Shown here: positions 36,698-45,979 of the stretch, one piece after another
Numbering within the stretch: position 1 is the stretch's first letter
How the letters are laid out: each line of letters opens with the position of its first letter
Assembly: GCF_943192915.1 (NCBI RefSeq)
Contig: NZ_CALPCD010000001.1
Location: 411,861-475,860 of the forward strand
Direction: 5' to 3'
Length of the DNA: 64,000 bases
Source of the DNA: Anaerotardibacter muris
GTDB taxonomy: Bacteria > Actinomycetota > Coriobacteriia > Coriobacteriales > Eggerthellaceae
Program-made: the position numbers and the translations under genes
The notes under the pieces: model-generated
What the model was told of the DNA's origin: nothing
Database searches by the model: none
The model's input: the letters and a program-made list of their open reading frames with translations, nothing else

Positions 36698-38080
36698 TTA
36701 GATGGTCATAAATCCTAAGAATTGCGCGATGAAGGAGATGAAGACGATGGCGATCAAGATCGGGGCGATGTACTTGATCATGATGCGCCATGCAGCGCGC
36801 CACCTGAACGGAGCGGAGACCATGATCTCGTCCTCGATGATCTTCGGCTTGATGCACCAGCCTACGAAGATACAGGTAAGGAACGCAACAATAGGCATCA
36901 TGACCGTGTTCGAAACGAAGTCGAAGAAGTCCAGCAACGAACTGCCTTCGCCCAGCGGCTCGATGAACGAAAGACCGTTGTAGCCCAGGTTCACGAACAC
37001 GGCCGCTACCGCAATGATCGCAAACGTAAGGACCATCGCCTTCTTGCGCGAACACTTCGCACCGTCATGCATGATGGAAACGCAGGTCTCGGTAAGCGAG
37101 ATTGCCGAAGTGAGTGCTGCGAACACTACCAACAAAAAGAAGCACACGCCAATGATGGGCGCGAAATCGCCAAAAGTAGCGAACATCTGCGGCAGCACCA
37201 CGAACATAAGTCCTGGGCCAGAATTTTCCGTGACCGCATCGGGCGTACCGAGCGCAACGAAAGCTGCAGGTACGATCATAAGGCCAGCCAGGAACGAAAC
37301 GCCCACGTCAAAGCCTGCAACGCGGATGGCGCTGGAGGTGAGTGCATCTCGCTGCTTCATGTAGGAACCATAAGTGACCATGATGCCCATAGCAATGGAG
37401 AGCGAGAAGAACATCTGGCCAAGCGCCGCAACCACCAATTCAGGCGAGAATGCCGAGAAATCGGGGATGAGGTAATATGCCGCGCCATCGAGCGCGCCAG
37501 GCTGGCACAGGGTGTAGATGACCAGCACGATGGTCATGATGATGAGCGCTGGCATCATCACCAAGTTCGCCTTCTCGATACCGCCCTTAACGCCGCGCGA
37601 TACCACGAAGAACACGATGAACATGAAGATGAACAGGAAAACGTACGACTCGAAATTGCTGGTGATGAAGCCCGTGAAGTAGTCGCCGCCATCGCCGATG
37701 ACCGCTGGGGCATCGAAGAAATAGGCGCTTGCGAACTTCGCCACCCAGCCGCCGATCACGCAGTAATACGGCGTGATGATGAAGGGAACCAGCGATGCCA
37801 GAATGCCGATGAAGGCATACTTCTTGCCGAACATCTTGAACGCACCGATGGTGGACTGGCGCGTCTTGCGGCCAAGTGCGATCTCTACGAGCAAGAGCGA
37901 CAGGCCGAACGTGAAGACCAGCACCAGGTAGGTGAGCAAGAACATGCCACCGCCGTATTTCGCTGCCAAGTACGGGAAGCGCCAAAGGTTGCCCAGACCC
38001 ACCGCAGAAGCGGCGGCTGCCAAGATGAAGGCCCATTTACTAGACCACGTATCGCGAGCTGCATTCGCAAGCTGTGCCAT
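36698..38080 (-). CDS. Sodium-dependent transporter, NSS (SNF) family (second copy)
   Basis: A 460-residue integral membrane protein. The ATG at 38080 has GGGGGA upstream; 50 codons of open frame further upstream have no site. The TM1 signature SAVGLGNLWRFPYLAAKYGG and about 11-12 hydrophobic segments are present. It is a paralogue of the protein at 11964 but clearly divergent. The expected role is Na+-coupled amino acid or amine uptake. It marks the return to GC-rich chromosomal DNA after the polysaccharide cluster. Confidence 0.9.
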   Translation of the reverse strand: MAQLANAARDTWSSKWAFILAAAASAVGLGNLWRFPYLAAKYGGGMFLLTYLVLVFTFGLSLLLVEIALGRKTRQSTIGAFKMFGKKYAFIGILASLVPFIITPYYCVIGGWVAKFASAYFFDAPAVIGDGGDYFTGFITSNFESYVFLFIFMFIVFFVVSRGVKGGIEKANLVMMPALIIMTIVLVIYTLCQPGALDGAAYYLIPDFSAFSPELVVAALGQMFFSLSIAMGIMVTYGSYMKQRDALTSSAIRVAGFDVGVSFLAGLMIVPAAFVALGTPDAVTENSGPGLMFVVLPQMFATFGDFAPIIGVCFFLLVVFAALTSAISLTETCVSIMHDGAKCSRKKAMVLTFAIIAVAAVFVNLGYNGLSFIEPLGEGSSLLDFFDFVSNTVMMPIVAFLTCIFVGWCIKPKIIEDEIMVSAPFRWRAAWRIMIKYIAPILIAIVFISFIAQFLGFMTI

Positions 38081-38349
38081 GAATCCCCCATTCAGGTTTG
38101 GTAAGCAGACAAAACGCAAAGCGTCCGCGCACGCGCACGCTCCGTTTTGGGTTCTGTTAAAGATAGCAAAAGACGAACGAGTCCCGCACAGGAGCGCGGC
38201 TAAGGGCGCGAGCTGGTGAACGTACGGCAAATGGATGGGGGAAACGGATTGAGGGATGGATTAGGAGGATGCTTGGGAGGATGAATTGGGGGGCGGTGGC
38301 AAAGGCGTCTGGGATAGTTTTGCCTCCGCCCCCGATCTGCCCGATCTGT

Positions 38350-38376
38350 TGACGGGACAGTTTGCCTGTGTCCCAG
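38350..38376. repeat. C-type gggacag hairpin (C5) after truA
   Basis: GGGACA (38354-38359) pairs with TGTCCC (38369-38374). It lies about 15 bases after the truA stop and is flanked by several gatctgtt repeats (38336-38390). A terminator role is likely. Confidence 0.5.
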
Positions 38377-38389
38377 ATCTGTTGATCTG

Positions 38390-39847
38390 TTACTGGTTGG
38401 CTTCGCGGGCACGGCGACGGGCGCGGGCGCCAGCAGCAGTGAGCACCGTGGGTGATTGCGTAGGCAGCGGTTCGGTGGAGTCGCCATCTGCCTGGGTCGC
38501 TTCAGTATCGAAGCCAGGAAGCGTTTGCTTGAGCTCGGCTGCAAAGGAGTTCGGCTGCTTCGCTTTAGCGCTCTTGGAAGCTTTCGGTGCTTTCGATGCC
38601 GCTGCTGGTTGCTCCTCGGCCTTCTTGCCCTTTGCGGGCACTTCAGTATGCGCGGCGCCACTGGGAACCACAGATTGCGCCTTCGGCTTTGTGGCTTGAG
38701 TAGCCTTGTTCACAGGCAGTGCAGAAGCGCTCGCAACGGGGTCAACCATTGCACCTTCTAGGTTCGGACCGCGCGGGATCACCATCTCGCGAGCATGTTC
38801 CTTTTCCTGCCACCATTTCGACCATGGCGATGCCTTGACTTCGCGCGCTTCCTTATCGGCGCTCTTGACGGCTTTAGTAGCTTTAGCTCCCTTGGCGGCC
38901 TTCACAGCCTTCTTCGCGCGCTTACCGCCTTTGCCGCTCTGCTTGTCAGAAGGTTCGTGCACGCGCGGCAGCTCTTCGGTGTCCGCCTCGAACAGCGCTA
39001 TCTCTTCGATGGCGTCCGAAAGCGAACGCTCGGTGACCACTTCCCCGCGATGTTCGCTCGGGCGCGGATCGTAATAGAAATCCTCTTCGGGATAGACCAC
39101 GTTCCACAGCACCAAACCCTGCGCTGGCGCATTCTGCCCCGCAGCTTGGCGGTTACGCGCCTCAAGCACTTCCTTCACCCACTCAGGCGGACGCTTCCCT
39201 GCGCCTACCAGCGCTAACGTGCCCACCATAGTGCGCACCATGGAGTGCAGGAACGCATTTCCCACCACGCGGATGCGGATGAAATTCGAATTCCAGATCT
39301 GCTCTTGGGTGAAAGAGACCTCGCTCACGAAACGCTTCGTGGGCTTGCCCTTCGCGGACACTGCCATGCAGAAGCTCTTGAAGTCGTGTTCGCCAATAAG
39401 ATAGTGGGCCGCGTTGCGCATAGCCTCGATATCGAGCGGCTTGGCCACGTGCCAGCAGAACGACTCCATCAACAGCGGCGGAGCATCGTCCGTGCAAAGG
39501 TAATAGTGGTATTCGCGCGACATGGCCGAAAAGCGCGCGGAGAAATCTTCTGGCATGGGGCGCACTTCGCGAAATGAAATGGCCTCGTGCGTGAGCGCGT
39601 TGAGCGAACGCAACAGCGTGTCGGGCTTGCGGCGAAACCACTCATCGGGCAGCAGGTCGAAGGAAACCACCTGGCACAGCGCATGCACACCCGTATCGGT
39701 GCGACCCGCGCACGTGGTCTCTACTTCGCGATGGAACAGCAGCTCAAGCGCTTCTTCGATGCTTCCTTGCACTGTGCGCTGACCATTCTGACGCGCGAAG
39801 CCCGAAAACGGTGCGCCGTTATATGTGAGCCACGCCGCTATCCTCAT
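38390..39847 (-). CDS. truA: tRNA pseudouridine synthase A with long basic C-terminal tail
   Basis: A 485-residue protein; TruA is normally about 250-270. Residues 1-255 hold the enzyme, with CAGRTDTGVHA (catalytic D51) and NSNFIRIRVVGNAFLHSMVR. It converts U38-40 in tRNA anticodon stems to pseudouridine. The last 230 residues are rich in Lys, Ala, Ser and Glu with tracts such as KRAKKAVKAAKGAKATK, predicted disordered and RNA- or DNA-binding by composition. The ATG is four bases after the dnaE stop, so the genes are coupled. The frame is uninterrupted, so the tail appears real. Confidence 0.9.
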   Translation of the reverse strand: MRIAAWLTYNGAPFSGFARQNGQRTVQGSIEEALELLFHREVETTCAGRTDTGVHALCQVVSFDLLPDEWFRRKPDTLLRSLNALTHEAISFREVRPMPEDFSARFSAMSREYHYYLCTDDAPPLLMESFCWHVAKPLDIEAMRNAAHYLIGEHDFKSFCMAVSAKGKPTKRFVSEVSFTQEQIWNSNFIRIRVVGNAFLHSMVRTMVGTLALVGAGKRPPEWVKEVLEARNRQAAGQNAPAQGLVLWNVVYPEEDFYYDPRPSEHRGEVVTERSLSDAIEEIALFEADTEELPRVHEPSDKQSGKGGKRAKKAVKAAKGAKATKAVKSADKEAREVKASPWSKWWQEKEHAREMVIPRGPNLEGAMVDPVASASALPVNKATQATKPKAQSVVPSGAAHTEVPAKGKKAEEQPAAASKAPKASKSAKAKQPNSFAAELKQTLPGFDTEATQADGDSTEPLPTQSPTVLTAAGARARRRAREANQ

Positions 39848-39851
39848 GTGC

Positions 39852-42800
39852 TTAGGACGCTTTCCAAATCTCGCGTCCGAACAGGTCGTGCAAGTTCGCC
39901 TTCAGACTGTGATTGCGTGAATCGATGGTCATGGGCAGCTCGGCGCGCATACGATTGCCATCGGCTTGCTGGACGAACAGCACGATAGGATCGTTGCCAG
40001 GGTGGCCGTTCAATATCTCGAACAAGCGCGACGAAGCCACGGCATTCAGCTCGCGCGACTGCACCTGCAGCTCCATGCACAGTGGCTTCACGTTCTGCTG
40101 CTCTTCGGTAAGCTCCAAGCGTTCCACTTCGTAGACCACTATCTGGTTCGCGCGATCACTGGCTTCGAACTTGCCCTTCACTACCACCACCGCGTCTTCT
40201 TCGAGCGCTTCAGCGAACTTCTCATAATCGAAGCACACGCACTCGATGCTACCGGCCAGGTCTTCCAGCATGAAGTTCGCCATCAGCGTGCCGCGCTTGG
40301 TGCGGCGGGTGTTCACTTCCGCGATAAGGCCCGCGCACTTGATGTGCTTGATACTCTCATCGCGTTCGGAAAGATCGGTCATCGTGTATTTGTTGATGTT
40401 CGAAAGATAGCCTTCGTAGGAGCTGAGCGGATGGTCCGAAACGTACATCTTCAAGATCTCTTTTTCGAAGGTGAGCAAGGTCTTCTTGTCCCACTCCACG
40501 CCATTGGGTTCGGGGATCTCTTGGACGAAGCCAGCATCGGGATCATCCGCGAACATGTCGAACATGCTCACTTGACCTGCGGACTTATCTTTCTGACGCT
40601 TGGTTGCCTCTTCGAGCAGCGGCGTTTCATCGATGAAGTACATCAGCTGCTTGCGCGTGTAGCCCGTCGAATCAAACGCGCCCGACTTGATCAGCGCTTC
40701 GAGCGTCTTGCGGTTATAAGCGCTAGCATCCACGCGATTCACGAAGTCGTGCAACGACGTGAAGGGGCCGTTCTCTTCGCGTTCCTTGATGATCTCTTGG
40801 ACCACCTTCGCGCCAACACCACGCACGCCAGCCAGACCGAAGCGGATGCCGTTGTCGATAGCGGTGAATTCCATGTTCGAGGAATTGATGTCGGGCGGCA
40901 GCACAGGGGTGCCATTGTGGTTCGCGCTGGCAATGTAGCGAATCAGCTTGTCGTTGCTGCCCATGTAGCTGGTCAGCACCGCAGCCATGAATTCGTTGGG
41001 GTAATGCGCCTTCAGGTATGCCGTGCGCATGACCAAGATGGCGTACGCCGCGGAATGCGACTTGTTGAATGCGTACTTCGCGAACTTTTCAGCGTCAGCC
41101 CAGATGCGCTGAGCGATCTCGAGCGAATAGCCGTTCTCTACTGCGCCAGAATTCCAATCTTCCTGCAGCTGGCGCATAACGTCGAGCTTCTTCTTGCCCA
41201 TCGCCTTACGCAGCTTGTCAGATTTGCCCGCCGAAAAACCGCTCATCACCATGGAGATCTGCATGATCTGCTCCTGGTAGACCATGGTGCCGTAGGTTTC
41301 CTCCAGGATGGGACGCAGGCGGTCGTCGTAATAATGGATGGTCTCGGGGTTCTTTGCCACCTTCACGTAGTCATCCACCATGCCCGACTCGAGCGGGCCC
41401 GGACGATTGAGCGCGATGGATGCCACAACGTCGGAGAATTGGCGCGGCGGCAGGCGCTTGAACAAGCTAACGTAGAGCGGGCCTTCCACCTGGAACAGAC
41501 CATCCATGTTGCCCGACTGCATCAGCTCGAATGCCTTCTGGTCGTCGGTGGGGATCTCTTCAGGAACGATCTTGATGCCGTAGCGCTCTTCGATGTTGCG
41601 GCATGCGATGGAAAGCACGTCCAAGGTTCGCAGACCCAGGAAGTCCATCTTCAGAAGTCCCAGGTCGGGCGTGTAGTGACCGTCGTACTGGGTGATGATG
41701 CCGCCGCCCTTGGTGTCGCGCTTCATGGGCACGTGGTCGCTCATGGGATCGCGGCAGATGATGGTAGCGCATGCGTGCACGCCTTCGCCGCGAACGTGGC
41801 CCTCGATGGATTTCGCCGCATCGATGACCTGCTTCACGTCGGATTCGGTTTCGTAGGCTTTCTTCAGGTCGGGGTTCTTCTCCAGTGCCTGGTCGATGGT
41901 GATGCCCAGTTCGTTGCCGATCATCTTGCAGATGCGGTCGCCCGTGGCGTACGGGTAATCCAACACGCGGGCAGCATCGCGCACGGCGTTCTTGGCCTGC
42001 AGCGTGCCGAAGGTGATCACCTGGGAAACATGGTCTTCGCCATAGACTTCTTTGATATGGTCGATAACTTCTTCGCGCCTGCCCTGTTCGAAGTCGACGT
42101 CGATATCGGGCATCTCCACGCGTTCAGGGGAAAGGAAGCGCTCGAACATGAGGCCGTTGGGCAACGGGTCAAGGTCGGTGATGCCCATAGCATACGCCAC
42201 GATAGCGCCTGCCGCAGAACCACGGCCCGGACCAACGCCGATGCCCTGGCTGCGCGCCCATTCGATGTATTCCTGCACGATGAGGAAGTAAGCGGGGAAG
42301 CCTTGGTCGATGATGACCTGCATTTCGTAGTCCGCCTGCTTCTGCACGTGCTCGGGCACGGGGTCGCCGTAGCGTTTCACCAGGCCTTCTTGCACGCGCT
42401 TGCGGAACCATGAATCTTCCGTTTCGCCATCGGGCAGCGGGAAGCGCGGCAAGATAGGGTCACGCTCCAGCTCCACGTTGCACTTTTCGGCAACTTCGAT
42501 GGTGTTATCGCACGCCTCGGGGAAATCTTTCAGCGCCTCGCGCATCTCCTCTTCGGTCTTCATGTAGAACTGGTCGTTGGGGAACTTGAAGCGCTTTTCT
42601 TGGTTGATGGTCTGGTTGGTGCCGATGCACAGCATGACGTCCTGCGCGTTGGCGTCTTCTTGCGTAAGATAATGGAAGTCGTTGGTGGCGATGGTCTTCA
42701 GGCCCAGGTGGTTCGCGATTTCAGTGAGTTTGCGGTTCATCTCCAGCTGGGACATGCCCGCGTTGGTGGTGATGCCCTGGTCCTGCAATTCGATGTAGAA

Positions 42801-43319
42801 ATCGCCTGGTTCGTAGAGCGCAGAAAGTTTCTTGGCCCATTCCACAGCTTCGTCGATCTGGCCATTGTCGATGCAGCGCGGGATGATGCCTGCGATGCAC
42901 GCGCTGGTGGCGATGACGCCTTCGGAGTACTTCTCCAGCATCTCGAAGGTGGTGCGCGGACGGTAGTAGAAGTTGTCCACGTGGGATTCGCTGACCAGCT
43001 TCACGATGTTGTGATAGCCCGTGTTGTTCTTGGCCAACAGGATCATATGATGAAGCTTCTGCTTGCCTTCTTTTTTAAGGCTGGAGTCAGTGGTGAAGTA
43101 GACCTCGCAGCCGAAGATGGGCTTCACCCAGATGTCGGTCTCGGCCTTCACGCGATCACACGCGTCAGCCAGTTCGGGAACACCTGACATAACGCCGTGG
43201 TCGGTGATAGCGACTGCGGGCATGCCCAGTTCAGCCGCGCGTTTCACCATGTCGTAAACCTTCGTTGCACCATCGAGAAGCGAATATTCGGTGTGGTTGT
43301 GAAGGTGTACGAATGCCAT
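39852..43319 (-). CDS. dnaE: DNA polymerase III alpha subunit
   Basis: A 1155-residue protein of full length. AAGGAAG precedes the ATG. The PHP domain starts FVHLHNHTEYSLLDGAT, the palm has the catalytic PDIDVDFEQGRREEVIDHI, and GPGRGSAAGAIVAYAM is also typical. Finger and beta-binding regions and a C-terminal OB domain follow, and the order matches DnaE1. It is the replicative polymerase of leading and lagging strands. truA follows with a four-base gap. The small NrdR-box gene is transcribed divergently upstream. Confidence 0.97.
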   Translation of the reverse strand: MAFVHLHNHTEYSLLDGATKVYDMVKRAAELGMPAVAITDHGVMSGVPELADACDRVKAETDIWVKPIFGCEVYFTTDSSLKKEGKQKLHHMILLAKNNTGYHNIVKLVSESHVDNFYYRPRTTFEMLEKYSEGVIATSACIAGIIPRCIDNGQIDEAVEWAKKLSALYEPGDFYIELQDQGITTNAGMSQLEMNRKLTEIANHLGLKTIATNDFHYLTQEDANAQDVMLCIGTNQTINQEKRFKFPNDQFYMKTEEEMREALKDFPEACDNTIEVAEKCNVELERDPILPRFPLPDGETEDSWFRKRVQEGLVKRYGDPVPEHVQKQADYEMQVIIDQGFPAYFLIVQEYIEWARSQGIGVGPGRGSAAGAIVAYAMGITDLDPLPNGLMFERFLSPERVEMPDIDVDFEQGRREEVIDHIKEVYGEDHVSQVITFGTLQAKNAVRDAARVLDYPYATGDRICKMIGNELGITIDQALEKNPDLKKAYETESDVKQVIDAAKSIEGHVRGEGVHACATIICRDPMSDHVPMKRDTKGGGIITQYDGHYTPDLGLLKMDFLGLRTLDVLSIACRNIEERYGIKIVPEEIPTDDQKAFELMQSGNMDGLFQVEGPLYVSLFKRLPPRQFSDVVASIALNRPGPLESGMVDDYVKVAKNPETIHYYDDRLRPILEETYGTMVYQEQIMQISMVMSGFSAGKSDKLRKAMGKKKLDVMRQLQEDWNSGAVENGYSLEIAQRIWADAEKFAKYAFNKSHSAAYAILVMRTAYLKAHYPNEFMAAVLTSYMGSNDKLIRYIASANHNGTPVLPPDINSSNMEFTAIDNGIRFGLAGVRGVGAKVVQEIIKEREENGPFTSLHDFVNRVDASAYNRKTLEALIKSGAFDSTGYTRKQLMYFIDETPLLEEATKRQKDKSAGQVSMFDMFADDPDAGFVQEIPEPNGVEWDKKTLLTFEKEILKMYVSDHPLSSYEGYLSNINKYTMTDLSERDESIKHIKCAGLIAEVNTRRTKRGTLMANFMLEDLAGSIECVCFDYEKFAEALEEDAVVVVKGKFEASDRANQIVVYEVERLELTEEQQNVKPLCMELQVQSRELNAVASSRLFEILNGHPGNDPIVLFVQQADGNRMRAELPMTIDSRNHSLKANLHDLFGREIWKAS

Positions 43320-43531
43320 ATGCTACTTCCTTAATGTGACGTCTCCAGCGTAAGTTTTTCAGGTCTTCATTGTGCCATCTTCGGCAGCGACTTTCTAGGT
43401 CATTTATGGGTCATTCGCAAACTGATCACGAACGGTTCCAGAGGGCCGCTTGATGGCCGTTTTCCGTTCGCGGAAAAGGGTGTGTAGCACGGATCCGAGC
43501 GAACATTCGTCCAAAACGCCTGGTGCTATAT

Positions 43532-43589
43532 ACACAATATATTGTGCTACAGGATGTTTCTTGGAGATTTTGTCCACAAAATATGGTGA
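43532..43589. promoter_or_regulatory. Pair of NrdR boxes upstream of the NrdD-like gene
   Basis: Box 1 acacaatatattgtgc (43532-43547) matches 15 of 16 positions of the published NrdR consensus acaCwAtATaTwGtgt. Box 2 ccacaaaatatggtga (43574-43589) matches about 12. They start 42 bases apart, four helical turns, as expected for cooperative NrdR binding. NrdR represses ribonucleotide reductase genes when dATP/ATP is high. They lie in the 397-base gap 43320-43716 between dnaE and the gene at 43717; nothing else is recognised there. Confidence 0.75.
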
Positions 43590-43716
43590 TTTTCGGTTTA
43601 CAGCGCTTGGCGATTGGGTTAGAGTGAATGAGGTAAGTTAATTGATACTTCATCGGTAACAATTAACCAATGGTAACCGTAACCGAAAGGGCTACGCTAA
43701 GCAGATAGGAAGTGAA

Positions 43717-44151
43717 ATGAACACGCTTGAAGCACCGGCATTCGCAGCTCAAAACACACTCACGGATGCTAAAGCAAACCTCAACGAAGCTCAGGCAAAT
43801 GCACACGCACATACGCACAAACCAGCAGCTTCAACGGAACATAAGCACCTGCAGAATGTTTCGATCACCGTATCCTATTCGACCCCAGACGATCTTCGCG
43901 TTACCGACGAAGAGCTCGCGCAGTATATCGCTCGCGGCCGTCAGCTTGAGCCGAGCAAGGATCTTGCTTGGATCGATTGCGCGGTCGAGGCTGAAGATGT
44001 TGCGATCCATTATGGATACCATGCTCAGCCGTTCGAGCGCATCCGCCGCATCACGGGCTATCTCGTTGGTACGCTGGATCGCTTCAATGATGCGAAGCGT
44101 GCTGAAGAATCTCAGCGCGTGAAGCACGATGTTCCGTGCACTTGCCGCTAA
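43717..44151 (+). CDS. Small protein with NrdD-like C-terminal motif
   Basis: A 144-residue protein with AGGAAG seven bases before the ATG. The first 45 residues are Ala/His/Asn-rich and probably disordered. The C-terminal part ERIRRITGYLVGTLDRF, then NDAKRAEESQRVKHD, resembles the end region of class III (anaerobic) ribonucleotide reductase NrdD (RxTGYx..K..E..xRVKH). It ends in CTCR, which may be redox-active or metal-binding. The glycyl-radical part of NrdD is absent. The NrdR boxes upstream support a role tied to deoxynucleotide synthesis. The mechanism is unknown. Confidence 0.7.
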   Translation: MNTLEAPAFAAQNTLTDAKANLNEAQANAHAHTHKPAASTEHKHLQNVSITVSYSTPDDLRVTDEELAQYIARGRQLEPSKDLAWIDCAVEAEDVAIHYGYHAQPFERIRRITGYLVGTLDRFNDAKRAEESQRVKHDVPCTCR

Positions 44152-44213
44152 CCGCGGCTTGATCGCAGCATTTGGCTCGACACACAGCTCAACCGAATAC
44201 GACAGCTAAATGC

Positions 44214-44243
44214 AAAAGCCGCCTTCCCCAGGCGGCTTTTTCC
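44214..44243 (+). terminator. Terminator of the NrdD-like gene
   Basis: AAGCCGCC (44216-44223) pairs with GGCGGCTT (44231-44238) around TTCCCCA, followed by TTTTCC. A strong Rho-independent terminator 65 bases after the stop. Confidence 0.85.
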
Positions 44244-44248
44244 TTTTC

Positions 44249-44400
44249 GGACACTTTGGGGACAGGTCCGTTTCTGTCCGGGACAGTTTGGAACCCGTCC
44301 CCATTTTGTCCGGGACAGAAAAGGGATAGGCCAGAGATCCTATTTGGTACTTCTGGCCTGTCCCCAAAGTGTCCGGGACAAAAAACGGACCTGTCCCCGG
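44249..44400. repeat. C-type composite repeat (C2) at the cysS 3' end
   Basis: ggacactttggggacagg (44249-44266) is the exact reverse complement of 44357-44374. ggacaggtccgttt (44260-44273) is the exact reverse complement of 44383-44396. The block holds several gggacag/ctgtccc hairpins and ends gtccccgg against the cysS stop. On the gene strand the junction reads TAACCGGGGAC, as at C1. Confidence 0.75.
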
Positions 44401-45936
44401 TTAGGCTTTGACGATGCGGGCGCCTTGCGGGGTGTCTTCAATGCGGAAGCCGATCTCGTTCAGACCATCGCGGATAGCATCGGCTACGGCATAGTTCTTG
44501 GCTGCACGAGCGTTCGCGCGCGCATCGAGCAAAGCCGCCATCGCTGCCTTCACCGTGGAAGGATCAGCGCCATCGCCTGGCGAAAAGCCCGCGAATTCCA
44601 TGGCAAGCACCATCATCTCAGCAGCGCTTTCAGCATCATCGAGCACGGTTGCGGTGGCATCCGTTGCATCCTTCACTTCGATCGAGATACCCAGCACATC
44701 CATCAGCTCGACCACAGCCTGAGCGGCATCGGTCAGTGCCTTGGCGTCAGCCGCGCTCACCTGCGCATCGGCCGTGAGCGTATTCACCTCGCCAACGAAG
44801 TTGAAGATGGCACCCAGGGCGCCAGCGGTATTGAAATCGTCATCCATCGATTCAGTGAAGGATTCCTTCAGCTGGTCGACCAATGTCTCCACCTTCGATG
44901 CCAGATCAGAGCCATCGCCTGTGGGCTTCTTCGCCAACCACAGTGTGTTGGTGACGAAGTTCTCCAGGCGCTCGAGCGCCGCGGCCGATTCCTTCAGGCG
45001 CGCATCGGAGAAATCGAGTGGGCTGCGGTAGTGTGTTTGCAACATGAGCATGCGCAGCACCGCGGGGTCGGTGGTCTCAAGGATGTCGCGCAGCAGCAGG
45101 AAGTTGCCAAGCGACTTGCTCATCTTCTCGGAATTGATCTGGAGCATGCCGCCATGCATCCAGTAATTCGCGAACGTAGTATCGAACGCTGCCTCAGATT
45201 GAGCGCGCTCGTTTTCGTGATGCGGGAAGCACAGGTCTGCGCCGCCGCCGTGGATGTCGAAGGGCAGCTTCAAATACTTCTCCGACATGGCCGAGCATTC
45301 GATATGCCAACCAGGCCTTCCCTGCCCCCAGGGCGATTCCCAGCTGGGCTCTCCAGGCTTAGCAGCCTTCCAGAGTGCGAAGTCAAGCGGATCGCGCTTA
45401 CGATCTTCCAAGCCTTGACCGTCCGCGCGCAGTTCACGATGACCCGACTCCATCTCGTCAACATTGCGATTCGAAAGCGCACCGTAGTCGGAATAAGAGC
45501 GCACCGCGAAGTACACATCGCCATCGACCGCATAAGCATGACCTTTGTCGATGAGCTTCTGCACCAGGTTGATCATGGTGTCGATCTCTTCGGTCGCCTT
45601 CGGGCGGATATCGGGATCCTGCACGCCAGCCGCATGCATGTCAGCGATGAACGCATCCGTGTATTCTTTTGCTACCTCAGCCGCTGTGCGATCCTCTTCG
45701 GCCGCTTTGGTGATGATCTTGTCGTCCACGTCGGTGACATTCTGCACGAACGTTACTTCGAAACCGCGCCACGTAAGATAGCGACGAATGGTATCGAAGG
45801 AGATGAACGTGCGTGCGTTGCCGATATGGATGTAGTTGTACACGGTGGGGCCGCACACGTACATGCCCACCTTGCCTGGCTCAACGGGGACGAATTCGCG
45901 CTTACTGCGTGTCTTGGTGTCATAGATCTTGATCAT
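44401..45936 (-). CDS. cysS: Cysteinyl-tRNA synthetase
   Basis: A 511-residue class I synthetase. HIGH-type YIHIGNARTF and the KMSKS loop (SEKMSKSLGNFL) are present. The zinc-binding residues include the Cys in YVCGPTVYN, WHIECSAM and HH in CFPHHENE. It charges tRNA-Cys. It lies 43 bases after cysE, which makes the serine-derived precursor of cysteine, so supply and use of cysteine appear to be co-transcribed. The stop codon lies at the edge of repeat C2. Confidence 0.96.
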   Translation of the reverse strand: MIKIYDTKTRSKREFVPVEPGKVGMYVCGPTVYNYIHIGNARTFISFDTIRRYLTWRGFEVTFVQNVTDVDDKIITKAAEEDRTAAEVAKEYTDAFIADMHAAGVQDPDIRPKATEEIDTMINLVQKLIDKGHAYAVDGDVYFAVRSYSDYGALSNRNVDEMESGHRELRADGQGLEDRKRDPLDFALWKAAKPGEPSWESPWGQGRPGWHIECSAMSEKYLKLPFDIHGGGADLCFPHHENERAQSEAAFDTTFANYWMHGGMLQINSEKMSKSLGNFLLLRDILETTDPAVLRMLMLQTHYRSPLDFSDARLKESAAALERLENFVTNTLWLAKKPTGDGSDLASKVETLVDQLKESFTESMDDDFNTAGALGAIFNFVGEVNTLTADAQVSAADAKALTDAAQAVVELMDVLGISIEVKDATDATATVLDDAESAAEMMVLAMEFAGFSPGDGADPSTVKAAMAALLDARANARAAKNYAVADAIRDGLNEIGFRIEDTPQGARIVKA

Positions 45937-45979
45937 GGTCGGGTCCTTTGGGTCGTTTATTCAAACGCCGTTTTCGGCG

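Noticed and set aside
36722..38104. Open frame of 460 codons opposite the second NSS transporter
   Set aside because: It mirrors the GC-rich codons of a clear membrane transporter; its translation is charged low-complexity sequence with no family signature or ribosome site.
39966..42413. Open frame of 815 codons opposite dnaE
   Set aside because: Antisense shadow of a highly conserved gene; no recognisable domain, and rich in His/Leu/Val as expected from the complementary strand.
43569..43578. TTGTCCACA, a DnaA-box-like sequence near dnaE
   Set aside because: A single box overlapping the second NrdR box; no cluster, AT-rich unwinding region or dnaA/dnaN neighbours, so not an origin.
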